NCBI RefSeq assembly: GCF_024505145.1 | Contig: NZ_JANIAA010000006.1 | Location: 248,001 to 312,000, forward strand | Direction: 5' to 3' | Source: Streptomyces rugosispiralis | GTDB lineage: Bacteria; Actinomycetota; Actinomycetes; Streptomycetales; Streptomycetaceae | DNA length: 64,000 nt | In this document: positions 1-7,844 of the stretch, piece after piece | Position numbering within the stretch: the first letter of the stretch is position 1 | Layout: each line of letters starts with the position of its first letter | Program-made: the position numbers and the translations under genes | Notes under the pieces: model-generated | The model's database searches: none | Told to the model about the DNA's origin: nothing | The model's input: only the letters and a program-made list of their open reading frames with translations

Positions 1-51
1 GATGATCGTGATGAATGTGGTGGACGTGATGGACATGATGAAAAGGGTCAT
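1..51 (-). CDS. Possible 5' end of a gene running off the left edge
   Basis: On the minus strand an ATG at 51-49, with a GTG one codon upstream, opens a frame that stays open to the window edge. The 17 visible residues are hydrophobic and rich in Ile and Thr (begins MTLFIMSITSTT), which would suit a membrane protein N-terminus. There is no convincing ribosome binding site and too little sequence to assign a family. The gene would be divergent from the amidase that follows. Confidence 0.22.
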   Translation of the reverse strand, partial: MTLFIMSITSTTFITII

Positions 52-127
52 CACCGTTGCCCAGGGTGCGCCGAGCGGCCACCTGGGGTAAAGGGGGAGT
101 GGCCGAACTCACCCGAGGAGGTCCACG

Positions 128-1567
128 GTGACCAGCGTCATTCCCAAGGGTCTGGGCGAGCAGATCCGCGCCCTGGCCGGGGGCGAGGTGACCTCCCGTG
201 CGCTGGTCGAGCAGTCGCTCCAGCGCATCGCCGAGACCCAGCCCACGCTCAACGCGTTCCGCCGCGTCCGCGCCGAGGCCGCCCTGCGCGAGGCCGCCGA
301 GGCGGACCGGCGGCTGGCGGCGGGGGAGCGGCTGCCGCTGCTCGGCGTCCCGCTCGCGGTCAAGGACGACACGGACGTCGCGGGCGAGCCCACCGCCTTC
401 GGCTGCCGCGGCGACTTCCCGGCCAAGACCGAGGACGGCGAGGCGGTACGGCGGCTGAAGGCGGCCGGGGCCGTGATCGTCGGCAAGACCAACACCCCCG
501 AGCTGGGCCAGTGGCCCTTCACCGAGGGCCCCGCCTTCGGCGACACCCGCAACCCCTGGAGCCCGGCGCACACCCCCGGCGGCTCATCCGGCGGCGGCGC
601 GGCCGCCGTCGCCGCCGGTCTGGTCCCCGCCGCGCTCGGCTCGGACGGCGCGGGCTCGCTCCGCATCCCCGCCGCCTGGACGCATCTCATCGGCCTCAAG
701 CCCCAGCGCGGCCGGATCTCCACCTGGCCGGACGCCGAGGCCTTCAACGGCATCACCTGCAACGGTCCGCTGGCCCGTACGGTCGCCGACGCGGCGCTGC
801 TGCTGCATGTCGCGACCGGCAACCGCGAGGGGGATCTGCACTGCCCCGAGCCGGTGGACGTGCTGTCCGCGGTGGGCCGCGACCCGGGGCGGCTGCGGAT
901 CGCCCTGTCGTACAAGACGGCCTTCACCGGCACCCCCAAGCGGCTGGACCCGGTGGTGCGGGCCGCCGTCGTCCGGCTCGCCGAGCGGCTGGCGGCCCTC
1001 GGCCACGAGGTGGTGGAGGCCGAGCCGCGCTACGGGCTCGTGGGCTTCTCCTTCCTGCCGCGCGCCACGGCCGGGCTCACCGAATGGTCCGGCCGGGTCC
1101 CCGATCCGCTGCTGCTGGACATCCGCACCCGCGGCGCCGTCCGCAACGGCCGTCTGCTGGGCGGCACCGCGCTGCGGTGGGCGCGGTCGTACGAGGGGCC
1201 GCTGCGGCGCCAGGTCGGGGCGATCTTCGACCGCTTCGACGTGGTCCTCTCCCCGACGACGGCCACGCCCCCGTTGCGGATCGGCGCCATGGCCGGTCTG
1301 TCCGGGTGGCGTACGGATCGGGCCATGATCGCGGCGTGCCCGTACGCCTGGCCGTGGAACGTGCTGGGCTGGCCCGCGATGAACGTCCCCGCCGGGTTCG
1401 CCGACCCCGAGGGCGGCACGCTGCCGCTCGGCGCCCAGCTCCTCGGCCCGGCCAACAGCGAGCCCGTGCTCATCTCGCTGGCGGCCCAGCTCGAGGCCGA
1501 CCAGCGGTGGTACGAGCGCTGGCCCCAGGCGTCCCGCCCCGGCCCGCTGCCGGGGGTGAGCGGCTGA
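128..1567 (+). CDS. Amidase signature family protein
   Basis: This is a 479-residue amidase signature (AS) family hydrolase expected to cleave an amide bond in the cytoplasm; the substrate cannot be read from sequence. The Ser-Ser-Lys catalytic set is visible: Lys79 in the AVKDD motif, the cis-Ser in GGSSGGG at 151-157, and the nucleophile Ser177 in GAGSLRIPAA. Length is normal for the family, so it looks intact. The GTG start at 128 is chosen because GAGGAGG lies about 5 bases upstream. It is convergent with the MFS gene, the two stop codons being only 2 bases apart, so there is no room for a separate terminator. Confidence 0.9.
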   Translation: MTSVIPKGLGEQIRALAGGEVTSRALVEQSLQRIAETQPTLNAFRRVRAEAALREAAEADRRLAAGERLPLLGVPLAVKDDTDVAGEPTAFGCRGDFPAKTEDGEAVRRLKAAGAVIVGKTNTPELGQWPFTEGPAFGDTRNPWSPAHTPGGSSGGGAAAVAAGLVPAALGSDGAGSLRIPAAWTHLIGLKPQRGRISTWPDAEAFNGITCNGPLARTVADAALLLHVATGNREGDLHCPEPVDVLSAVGRDPGRLRIALSYKTAFTGTPKRLDPVVRAAVVRLAERLAALGHEVVEAEPRYGLVGFSFLPRATAGLTEWSGRVPDPLLLDIRTRGAVRNGRLLGGTALRWARSYEGPLRRQVGAIFDRFDVVLSPTTATPPLRIGAMAGLSGWRTDRAMIAACPYAWPWNVLGWPAMNVPAGFADPEGGTLPLGAQLLGPANSEPVLISLAAQLEADQRWYERWPQASRPGPLPGVSG

Positions 1568-1569
1568 GG

Positions 1570-2835
1570 TCAGGCGGGAGCGGGCCGGACGGGCTGGGGG
1601 TGGAGGCGGCCGGTTCGGGCGAGTGCGGTGACCGCGGTCGCGCAGGCGGCTCCGGTCACCGCGAGTACGGCCCATACCAGCCAGGGCGCGTCGGCGTGGG
1701 CGGCGTCCCAGAGTGCGCCCAGGGCCAGGTTGCCGAGGGTGATGCCGAGGCCGGAGACGGTGTTGTACAGGCCGTAATGGGTGGCGACCAGTTTGTTCCC
1801 GGACAGCGCGACGACGGTGTCCATCTCGAAGGGGTAGACCACGGCCCCGGCCGCGGCGAGTACGGCCACGGACACGGCGAGAGCCGTCAGGGGCCCGATC
1901 GCGGACCGGGCGGGGGTGAGGGCCAGCGGCACGAACGCCGCGCCCATCGCGGCGAGCCCGGCGGCCAGTGCCTGGTGGGGAGTGAAGCGCCGCTTGGCCC
2001 AGCCGGTCAGCCGCAGCTGCCCCGCCACCGCCACCGCGGCCGAGATGACGAACAGCCCGCTCGTCGCCTTCGTGCCGTCCGCGCCGAGGGCGGCGTCGGC
2101 GGCCAGCGGCAGCACCAGGTAGACCTGGAAGGTCAGTACGTAGGAGCCGGTCATCGCCGCGGAGAACAGCAGGAACGGCCGGTTGGAGACGACCCGCCGC
2201 CACTGCCTCCACACGGTTGGCGTGCCCGCGTTCTCGGTCGCCGTCCGGTGGGTGCCGGTGTCGTGGCGGGCGGGGAGGGCACGGGCCTGGAGCACGCTCA
2301 GCGCCGCGAAGATGACGGCGGCTGTGGTGCACACGGCTCGGAAGTCGGCGGCCAGCAGCGCGAGTCCGACCAGTGGGCCGAGCAGCATGCCGGTTTGGTA
2401 GTAGACGTTGAACAGGGCGAACGCATCCACCCGGCGTTCGCCCGCTTCGGCGGCGAGATAGGCGCGTACGGCCGGGTTGAACAGGGCGCCGGCGAATCCG
2501 GTCGCCGCCGATGCCGCGATCAGGGCGGGGAGGCTGCCGACCCAGCCGAGCAGGGCGAATCCGCCGGTGCGCAGGACGCAGCCGATCAGGATCGGGGTCT
2601 TGTAGCCGAAGCGGTCGGCGATGGTGCCGCCGATGAGGAACATGCCCTGCTGGGAGAAATTGCGCACGCCGAGGACCAGGCCGACCGCCCAGGCCGCCAG
2701 TCCCAGACTTCCCGAGAGGTGGGCGGCGAGGTAGGGCATGAGCATGTAGAAGGCCAGATTGATGGCGAACTGGTTCGCCATCAGCAGCCGCGCGGCCGGG
2801 CTGAATGAGCGGGTCTGCGCCAGGATCTTCCTCAC
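1570..2835 (-). CDS. MFS transporter, likely exporter
   Basis: This 421-residue, roughly 12-TM major facilitator superfamily protein of the MdtH-like drug/metabolite exporter type carries the loop 2-3 motif [13 protein letters not shown]. Its GTG start overlaps the stop of the upstream cysteine-synthase-like gene by 4 bases (GTGA), so the two are translationally coupled. The same pairing, a CysK2-type enzyme followed by an MFS transporter behind an LpqS-like His-rich gene, is known from Mycobacterium tuberculosis (lpqS-cysK2-Rv0849). By inference it exports a product of that enzyme or a metal-thiol species. The substrate is not deducible from sequence. Confidence 0.85.
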   Translation of the reverse strand: MRKILAQTRSFSPAARLLMANQFAINLAFYMLMPYLAAHLSGSLGLAAWAVGLVLGVRNFSQQGMFLIGGTIADRFGYKTPILIGCVLRTGGFALLGWVGSLPALIAASAATGFAGALFNPAVRAYLAAEAGERRVDAFALFNVYYQTGMLLGPLVGLALLAADFRAVCTTAAVIFAALSVLQARALPARHDTGTHRTATENAGTPTVWRQWRRVVSNRPFLLFSAAMTGSYVLTFQVYLVLPLAADAALGADGTKATSGLFVISAAVAVAGQLRLTGWAKRRFTPHQALAAGLAAMGAAFVPLALTPARSAIGPLTALAVSVAVLAAAGAVVYPFEMDTVVALSGNKLVATHYGLYNTVSGLGITLGNLALGALWDAAHADAPWLVWAVLAVTGAACATAVTALARTGRLHPQPVRPAPA

Positions 2836-3983
2836 CGGGCCGCTCCCGCCAGGCTCAGGTCTGCCCTGCCGGTGTGGGGGCGGGTGACGGTGCGGCAGCG
2901 GGTCCAGCGCGTGACCACCGCCTGAGCGGGATCGGCGATCTCGTCCGGGTCGTCGGGCGGTTCATGGCCGAGGAGTTGATGGGCGCGGCAGTAGTCGTCG
3001 TCGAAGACGGTCGAGACGTAGCGGTGCGGGCCGTCGGGGAAGACGGCGGCGATGCGCTGCTCGGCGGGGGACGTGCGGGCGACCCAGCGTCCGACCAGGG
3101 CGACCGCGCCGACGCTCCACCCGCCGGTGGCGTACCGGGTGCGGGCCAGGGCGCGGGCGGCCCATACGGCCTCGGGGGCGGCGACCCAGTGGACCTCGTC
3201 GAACAGGTCGTAGGCGACATTGCGCGGGTAGATGGACGAGCCCAGTCCGCGCATCAGCCGAGTGCCGGCGGGCTGGCCGAAGATGGCCGAGGCGCAGGTG
3301 TCCACGCCGACCACCCGCAGCGCGGGGAAGAACGCGCGCAGGGCGCGGCCGGTGCCCGCGGAGTGGCCGCCGGTGCCGACCGAGACGACGAGGGTGTCGA
3401 TCCGGCCGAGCTGGGCGACCAGTTCGTGCGCGAGGGGCCGGTAGGCGGCCACGTTGTCGGGGTTGTGGTACTGATCCGGGCACCACGCGTCCGGGTGGCG
3501 GGCGAGCAGTTCGGCGACCCTTTCCCGGCGCGCCTGTTGCCAGCCCCCCTCCGGGTGCGGCGTGGTCACTGTGTGGACGTCGACCCCGTAGGCCCGTAGG
3601 AGCCCGGCGACCTGGGCCTCCATCCCGGGGTCGGTGACCAGCGAGACGGGATGGCCGTAAGTGATACCGGCCAGGGCCAGGCCGAGTCCGAGGGTGCCGG
3701 AGGTGGACTCGACGATCCGGGCACCGGGCGACAGCGCCCCGCGTTCCCGGGCGGCGGCCACCATGTACAGGGCGGTGCGGTCCTTGATACCGCCCGGGTT
3801 GTGGCCTTCCAGCTTGGCCCAGAATCCGCGCCCGGCAGGAGTGAATGGCTCACCCACCCACAACACGGGCGTGTCGCCCACCAGGGCGGAGGGATGGGCG
3901 GCCGACCGCGCCGAGGCGGCGAGCAACTGGGCGGGGGACGCGGTAGCGGAGTCGGGGGCACAGGGCAGCGGGTGAGGTTTCAT
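2832..3983 (-). CDS. cysK2: PLP-dependent cysteine synthase family protein, CysK2-like
   Basis: This is a fold-type II PLP enzyme of about 383 residues. The cofactor Lys67 sits in [14 protein letters not shown], followed by a phosphate-contacting [11 protein letters not shown] stretch and a Gly-rich [13 protein letters not shown] loop. Family enzymes join sulfide or thiosulfate to activated serine; mycobacterial CysK2 makes S-sulfocysteine. The assignment to CysK2 rather than CysK or CysM rests mainly on the operon (LpqS-like gene upstream, MFS gene overlapping downstream). The frame extends upstream to 4145, but the ATG at 3983 is preferred because GGGAG lies about 10 bases before it and homology to the family begins there. 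Confidence 0.78.
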   Translation of the reverse strand: MKPHPLPCAPDSATASPAQLLAASARSAAHPSALVGDTPVLWVGEPFTPAGRGFWAKLEGHNPGGIKDRTALYMVAAARERGALSPGARIVESTSGTLGLGLALAGITYGHPVSLVTDPGMEAQVAGLLRAYGVDVHTVTTPHPEGGWQQARRERVAELLARHPDAWCPDQYHNPDNVAAYRPLAHELVAQLGRIDTLVVSVGTGGHSAGTGRALRAFFPALRVVGVDTCASAIFGQPAGTRLMRGLGSSIYPRNVAYDLFDEVHWVAAPEAVWAARALARTRYATGGWSVGAVALVGRWVARTSPAEQRIAAVFPDGPHRYVSTVFDDDYCRAHQLLGHEPPDDPDEIADPAQAVVTRWTRCRTVTRPHTGRADLSLAGAAR

Positions 3984-4104
3984 CGGTGACGGCTCTCCCA
4001 CCGCCGTCGACGGCACGTCGAAACGGCGGTGTACAGGGTGACGGGGCATGACACGGCTCGTCGCCGCACCGGCACGCCTCGCGTGGCGGCGCGGCGGGGC
4101 CCCG

Positions 4105-4518
4105 TCAGTTCCGCCAGACCTGCAACGCCGCCTGCTGCCCACCACCAGGCCGCGGTACCTGAACCTCTTGGCCCGGCGGAGCCCGCCCCGGCGCCACTCC
4201 CTCGACCGCCTCGGCGTGCAGGGGCTCCTGCTGCGGCATCAGCTCCTGGCCCCGGCTCGCCTGTGCCCATGTCGGCTCGTCGAAACCGGCGCAGTGCTGG
4301 GGGCCGTGATGCGAGTCCTCCGCGACGTGCTCGGACGCGCCGTGTGACACGGCATGCGAAGCCAGACCCGTCACGGTGATGATGTCGGTCCGCCCAGCGC
4401 CGCCGACCAGCGGGCCATGGGCGCAGGCCACCACGTGGATCAGTGCGACCAGCACCAGAGCGAGCCACGGCCAGCGGGCCGCGGCCCGCTGTGTCCCGGG
4501 CGCCGTTCTGATCATCAC
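4105..4518 (-). CDS. His-rich membrane-anchored protein, LpqS/DUF6153-like
   Basis: This is a 137-residue protein with a positively charged N-terminus and a single hydrophobic segment at about residues 17-32, whose end contains a Cys (VVACAH) that could act as a lipobox or metal ligand. A His-rich stretch follows ([20 protein letters not shown]), then a low-complexity Pro/Gly/Gln tail. This layout matches small actinobacterial LpqS/DUF6153-type proteins, and mycobacterial lpqS belongs to a copper-responsive regulon. It is first in an apparent operon with the CysK2-like and MFS genes. Metal binding is inferred from the histidines and context, not shown. Confidence 0.6.
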   Translation of the reverse strand: MMIRTAPGTQRAAARWPWLALVLVALIHVVACAHGPLVGGAGRTDIITVTGLASHAVSHGASEHVAEDSHHGPQHCAGFDEPTWAQASRGQELMPQQEPLHAEAVEGVAPGRAPPGQEVQVPRPGGGQQAALQVWRN

Positions 4519-4519
4519 T

Positions 4520-4547
4520 TACGCAATGTAGCCGACTGGCTACGCAA
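4520..4547. promoter_or_regulatory. Putative operator upstream of the LpqS-like operon
   Basis: A perfect inverted repeat GTAGCC-N4-GGCTAC lies at 4528-4543. It is overlaid by a direct repeat TACGCAA at 4520-4526 and 4541-4547, exactly 21 bp (two helical turns) apart. The site begins 2 bases upstream of the LpqS-like start codon, so a repressor bound here would block transcription or initiation. Metal-responsive control is an inference from operon content. Confidence 0.55.
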
Positions 4548-4578
4548 AGTTCGTGTCGGGTGGCGGCGCGCCCGGATG

Positions 4579-4779
4579 CTAGTTGTTGCTGGCGTACGTG
4601 ACGAACGCGGTCCAGGCGGTGGGGGTGACGGTGAGGTGGGGGCCGTTGGGGTTCTTGGAGTCGCGGATGTGGATGGTGGCGGGGGTGGCTGTGGTGGCTG
4701 TGGTGGCGACCTCGATGCATGAGGGGCCGTCGTTGCTGCTGTAGCTGCTCTTGATCCATTCATTCGGCTTGAGGGTCAC
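4579..4779 (-). CDS. DUF397 domain-containing protein
   Basis: A 66-residue DUF397 protein with the characteristic WIKSSYSS...GPSCIEVA opening and a TAWTAFVTYA end. These small proteins usually sit directly behind WhiJ-like XRE/DUF5753 regulators in Streptomyces and act with them in developmental or antibiotic control. The GTG start at 4779 has a good GGGGAGA ribosome binding site and overlaps the stop of the upstream DUF5753 fragment (GTGA). The gene is intact while its regulatory partner is destroyed, so it is an orphan. A Thr/Ala repeat at residues 26-34 is unusual for the family. Confidence 0.85.
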   Translation of the reverse strand: MTLKPNEWIKSSYSSNDGPSCIEVATTATTATPATIHIRDSKNPNGPHLTVTPTAWTAFVTYASNN

Positions 4780-4912
4780 GTGTCTCCCCGCAGTTTCTCG
4801 ATGAAGGCCAGAGACGAGGGCCGTCGCATGTCGTATAGGGCGCGGGCGTACTCGGGCGTCTGCAACAACCCATGCAAGTTGTGGTTGCCGTAGCCGCCCA
4901 ACTCGACGACAC
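4776..4912 (-). pseudogene. Remnant of a WhiJ-like XRE/DUF5753 regulator
   Basis: The minus-strand frame ending at 4776 encodes a DUF5753 hallmark (GLLQTPEYARALYDMRRP, normally mid-protein) joined directly to a typical extreme C-terminus (SLAFIEKLRGDT). The N-terminal helix-turn-helix and most of the C-terminal domain are missing, so at least two deletions occurred: one at the 5' side near 4912 and one internal. Upstream of 4912 the same frame reads unrelated sequence antisense to an ATPase fragment. It cannot encode a functional regulator. Confidence 0.7.
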
Positions 4913-5112
4913 TCACCGTCACCGGGCCCACGCTCCGTATCGAGGTGCGGGACGCCCGCGTCGAACGTATGCCGACCGTGCGCCCGGTCCCCGAGCCCGG
5001 CGCGCCGCGCGAATGCGGGCACGGGCTGCTGCTGGTCGAGGAGTTGGCGGATCGCTGGGGTGTCGTGCCCGAGTTGATCGGCAAGACGGTGTGGGCCGAG
5101 ATCGGGGCCTAG
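4912..5112 (+). pseudogene. C-terminal fragment of an RsbW-like HATPase anti-sigma-factor-type protein
   Basis: The plus-strand frame ending in TAG at 5110-5112 reads LRIEVRDARVERMPTVRP, then an N/G-box-like CGHGLLLVEELADRWGV and KTVWAEIGA. This is the C-terminal half of the small histidine-kinase-type ATPases that commonly lie divergent from WhiJ-like genes in Streptomyces. No start codon or N-terminal half is present. The 5' breakpoint coincides with the truncated end of the DUF5753 remnant, so one deletion appears to have removed the shared divergent promoter and both 5' ends. Confidence 0.65.
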
Positions 5113-5510
5113 CGCGGTACGCGGAGGGGCGTCGATCGTGGCCGGGCGCGGCGCCGTCGCGGCACCCTCCAGGGGTCGGGGTACCCCCCCTCCGAAATCG
5201 TTTGACACATTAGTTGCGTTAGATCAAACGTTTTTTGAAGGGGGGTACCGGGGTCGAGGCCGGCCCCGCAGCCCAGTTGGGCCCGCAACCCGCCCGGGTC
5301 CGGCAGTCCGGCAGGGTCTGGGCCACCGACTGGAGAAGCCGTCCCCGGCGCTCACCCCCACCCACCCGGCGCCCGGCGGCGAGCTCTGAGCCCCCCACCC
5401 TCCGGCCCATGCTCAAAAGGCGCCCACCCCGTGAAGCCTTCACCTGTCCGTGAAGCGTTCACCCACCCGTGGCCTTCGACCGCCTCCCTCCGCATAGCGC
5501 TTGAGCTGTG
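5113..5510. other. Non-coding stretch with att-like palindrome and a REP-type flank
   Basis: I see no convincing gene here. The stretch holds the att-like palindrome (separate entry) and, at about 5330-5420, a GC-rich block (CCCCGGCGCTCAC, CCCGGCGCCCGGCGGCGAG, then a GCTCAAA-GGCGCC segment). Close relatives of this block flank both ends of the integrated element at 40.1 and 46.6 kb. The remainder to 5510 is GC-rich sequence leading into the vapBC promoter. Confidence 0.6.
5178..5250. other. Unoccupied attB-like palindromic site
   Basis: GGGGTACC-type sequences flank an AT-rich imperfect palindrome with arms CGTTTGA (5199-5205) and TCAAACG (5224-5230). The centre falls between T5214 and T5215 of a TTGC tetranucleotide. 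The pre-integration site of the element at 40.2-46.5 kb, rebuilt by joining its two chromosomal flanks, has the same organisation: outer GGGGTACCCC, ATTAG-TTGC core, inverted arms and a TT centre. This copy is uninterrupted, so it could be a second target or a member of a palindromic repeat family that the integrase exploits. Confidence 0.7.
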
Positions 5511-5541
5511 CTTCGTATGCGACATCGGTTACCTTCGTATG
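5511..5541. promoter_or_regulatory. Direct-repeat operator of the vapBC operon
   Basis: CTTCGTATG occurs at 5511-5519 and again at 5533-5541, 22 bp apart on the same helical face, 24-54 bases upstream of the antitoxin start. Ribbon-helix-helix antitoxins usually bind such repeats to autoregulate toxin-antitoxin operons. Confidence 0.5.
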
Positions 5542-5564
5542 TAGCCCATCCCTTGGAGGTTCCG

Positions 5565-5807
5565 ATGTCCGCGACCCAGATCGACATCGACGACGACGCA
5601 CTCGCGGAGGCCATGCGGCTGTCCGGCGCCAAGACCAAGAAGGAGATGGTCAACATCGCCCTCCGCGAGTACGCCGAGCGCCGGGCGCGTACCGAGGCGC
5701 GCCTGCGCCACCTGGAGCAGGCGCAGCAGTGGAACGAGGAGGGGTTCTGGGAGCGTCACGCGGCCGAGAAGGGTGGCTCTGAGCGTACGGAGAAGGGTGC
5801 CGCCTGA
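5565..5807 (+). CDS. vapB: Type II antitoxin, VapB family
   Basis: An 80-residue antitoxin. The N-terminal half (ATQIDIDDDALAEAMRLSGAKTKKEMVNIALREYAERR) is a ribbon-helix-helix DNA-binding domain of the VapB/MazE-like type with a beta strand and two helices. The charged C-terminal tail containing WNEEGFWERHA is the expected toxin-neutralising segment. The ATG at 5565 follows a GGAGG at 5555-5559; an upstream in-frame ATG at 5508 has no such site and would run through the operator repeats. It is followed 2 bases later by the PIN toxin. Confidence 0.85.
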   Translation: MSATQIDIDDDALAEAMRLSGAKTKKEMVNIALREYAERRARTEARLRHLEQAQQWNEEGFWERHAAEKGGSERTEKGAA

Positions 5808-5809
5808 CC

Positions 5810-6226
5810 GTGATCCGCTACCTTGCCGACTCCACGGCCGTCTGGCGCCTCCAGCGTGATCGCAAGCTCAACGATCTGTGGGGTCATGAGTTGGACGAGG
5901 GGGCCATCGGCTCGTGCGCTCCGCAGCGCACGGAGTTCCGGCAGTCCGCGCGTGGTCTGGACGAGTACGACCGTATGACGGAGATGTTCGCGGACCTGTT
6001 CCCGGACGTCTCCGTCCCAAAGAGCGCCTGGAAGTGGATCGAGACCGGCCAGTACCGCCTGGCCCAACGGGGGCAGCATCAGAGCCTGTCCGCCGTCGAC
6101 TGGCTGATCTGCGCGACGGCCGCACACCACGGGCTCGTCGTGTTGCACGACGATGCGGACTTCCGGGCGGCCGCGCGTCTCCTCTCCGATCTCGCGGAGC
6201 GCAACGTCTTCGCGACTCCCCACTGA
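5810..6226 (+). CDS. vapC: Type II toxin, VapC family PIN-domain ribonuclease
   Basis: A 138-residue PIN-domain protein expected to cleave RNA, typically tRNA or rRNA, when not bound by its antitoxin. The acidic metal-binding residues are visible: Asp7 in LADSTAVWRL, Glu42, Asp97 in SAVDWLICATA, and Asp114-Asp117 in HDDADF. Translation starts at a GTG 2 bases after the antitoxin stop, giving tight coupling. The last codons fall inside the first copy of a 21-bp tandem repeat, so the C-terminus may have been altered by repeat expansion. Confidence 0.85.
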   Translation: MIRYLADSTAVWRLQRDRKLNDLWGHELDEGAIGSCAPQRTEFRQSARGLDEYDRMTEMFADLFPDVSVPKSAWKWIETGQYRLAQRGQHQSLSAVDWLICATAAHHGLVVLHDDADFRAAARLLSDLAERNVFATPH

Positions 6227-6272
6227 GGGCTCGCCACTCCCCACTGAGGGCTCGCCACTCCCCACTGAGGGC
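6215..6272. repeat. 21-bp tandem repeat, nearly three copies
   Basis: The unit ACTCCCCACTGAGGGCTCGCC begins at 6215, 6236 and 6257, the third copy being truncated. The first copy supplies the last codons and stop of vapC; each later copy repeats the in-frame TGA. Confidence 0.9.
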
Positions 6273-6308
6273 GGAGCCGACCTCGGGCGGGCTCGGGCCG
6301 CCCACCAC

Positions 6309-6917
6309 CTAGACGGGCGGCCAGTTGCGCAGCGCCACGTCCGCCACCTGCCGCAACTCCTCCTGCGTGACACCGCTGGCCGCTTGGACGGCCATGCCGT
6401 GCGCTACGGCCATGAGGTAGCGGGCGAGCAGGCCGGGATCGGTGTCCGGCGGCAGATCGCCTTCGTCGACGGCCCGCCGGAACCGGTCGCCGAGGCGGGC
6501 GGTGCCCTCGTTGCGCCAGGCGATGAGGGCGTCGCGGGCGTTGCGTCCGGGGTCCCCGGCGGCGAGGGAGCCCTGGATGCCGAGGCATCCGGCGGGGCAG
6601 TCGGGGCGGGTATTGGCCCGGACCGAGCCGTGGAGGAACGCGGTGGCCACCTGCTGGGCGGTCGGTTCCCGCATGGCCCGGTCCGCGTATGCGGCGGGGC
6701 CCTCGGAGTAGCGCTCCAGGGCCTTGCGGAACAACTCGTCCTTGTTGCCGAAGGCCGCGTACATGCTGGTGCGGGTGATGCCCATGGCGCTGGTCAGATC
6801 GGTGAGGCTGGCGCCCTCGTAGCCCCGCTCCCAGAAGACCCGCATGGCGCGCTCAAGGGCCTCGTCGGCGTCGAAACCCCTCGGTCGGCCGATGGCTGCC
6901 TGCTGCCGCGTCTTCAT
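6309..6917 (-). CDS. TetR family repressor of the adjacent SDR gene
   Basis: A TetR/AcrR-type regulator of about 202 residues. The N-terminal helix-turn-helix ([28 protein letters not shown]) is complete, followed by a helical ligand domain with a CPAGCLG motif typical of the YcdC/C-terminal group that pairs with oxidoreductases. It is divergent from the SDR gene with two palindromic operators between them, so autoregulation and control of the SDR are likely. The ATG at 6917 is preferred over an upstream ATG at 6929, whose nearest GAGG is only 1 base away. Confidence 0.85.
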   Translation of the reverse strand: MKTRQQAAIGRPRGFDADEALERAMRVFWERGYEGASLTDLTSAMGITRTSMYAAFGNKDELFRKALERYSEGPAAYADRAMREPTAQQVATAFLHGSVRANTRPDCPAGCLGIQGSLAAGDPGRNARDALIAWRNEGTARLGDRFRRAVDEGDLPPDTDPGLLARYLMAVAHGMAVQAASGVTQEELRQVADVALRNWPPV

Positions 6918-6933
6918 GCCGACCAGCATACCT

Positions 6934-6994
6934 CTTCGGTACCGATCGGTTCAGAAGTGCGCTACGCTCCACTTCGGTACCGATCGGTACCGAA
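6934..6994. promoter_or_regulatory. Two TetR operators between the tetR and SDR genes
   Basis: A perfect 22-bp palindrome (two 11-bp arms, TTCGGTACCGA and its complement) occupies 6973-6994. A degenerate copy lies at 6935-6956. Their centres are 38 bp apart, and each sits close to one of the divergent start codons, as expected for a repressor that shuts off both promoters. Confidence 0.8.
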
Positions 6995-7013
6995 ATTTTT
7001 GGAGGTCATTGTC

Positions 7014-7763
7014 ATGGGACAGCTTGAGGGCAAGACCGCCGTCGTCACCGGCGGCGGCACCGGGATCGGCCTGGCCACCGCCGTACGGCTGGCGGACGAG
7101 GGTGCGCACGTGTTCATCACCGGCCGGCGAAAGGCCGAGCTGGACGCGGCCGTCGAGGCCATCGGCCCGGCGCGGGCCACCGCGGTGCAGGGTGATGTCA
7201 CGAATTCGGCCGACCTGGACCGGCTCTACGACGCGGTCCGCGCCCGGGGTCGGGGTCTGGACGTGGTCTTCGCGAACGCGGCGACCGCCGCCTTCGCGAA
7301 GCTGGAGGAGGTCACCGAGGAGCACCTCGACCGGACCTTCGCCGTCAATGTGCACGGCACGGTGTTCACCGTGCAGAAGGCACTGCCGCTGCTCAACGAC
7401 GGTGCCTCGGTGATCCTGAACGCCTCCACCGCCGCCGACCACGGCGCGGAGGCGTTCGGCGCGTACGCGGCGTCCAAGGCCGCGATCCGGTCCTTCGCGC
7501 GGACCTGGGCCAACGAGCTGAAGGGCCGCGGCATCCGGGTCAACGCGGTCTCGCCGGGCCCGATCGAAACTCCGGCGATCACGGCCCTCGCCGGTGAGGA
7601 CAAGGCGGCCGACTTCAAGGCACACCTCGCCACGACCACCGCGATCGGCCGGATGGGACGCCCGGAGGAGGTCGCCGGACTGGTGGCGTTCCTCGCCTCC
7701 GAGCAGAGCGGCTTCATCCTCGGCGCCAACTTCTACGTCGACGGGGGTGAGAACCAGATCTGA
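7014..7763 (+). CDS. SDR family NAD(P)-dependent oxidoreductase
   Basis: A 249-residue classical short-chain dehydrogenase/reductase. The cofactor motif TGGGTGIG is at residues 12-19, an NAA(T)-type motif follows, and the catalytic Ser, Tyr and Lys are in NAST and YAASK. The C-terminal GxxFYVDGG is typical of beta-ketoacyl-reductase-like SDRs. GGAGG at 7001-7005 sets the ATG at 7014. It is the presumed target of the divergent TetR gene. The substrate is unknown; such TetR/SDR pairs often respond to small reactive or quinone-like molecules. Confidence 0.88.
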   Translation: MGQLEGKTAVVTGGGTGIGLATAVRLADEGAHVFITGRRKAELDAAVEAIGPARATAVQGDVTNSADLDRLYDAVRARGRGLDVVFANAATAAFAKLEEVTEEHLDRTFAVNVHGTVFTVQKALPLLNDGASVILNASTAADHGAEAFGAYAASKAAIRSFARTWANELKGRGIRVNAVSPGPIETPAITALAGEDKAADFKAHLATTTAIGRMGRPEEVAGLVAFLASEQSGFILGANFYVDGGENQI

Positions 7764-7844
7764 CCTGGGCGGACAGGGGCGCCACCGTCCTCACGGCGGG
7801 GCGGACGGGCTCAGTGCGCCGCCGTCCTCACGGCGCCGCCGTCC

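Noticed and set aside
511..2808. Very long open frames on the opposite or alternate frames (e.g. 511-2808 plus, 25064-27469 minus, 55311-58778 plus)
   Set aside because: They are antisense or shifted to convincing genes, rich in Arg/Pro/Gly, lack family motifs and arise from high GC at the third codon position.
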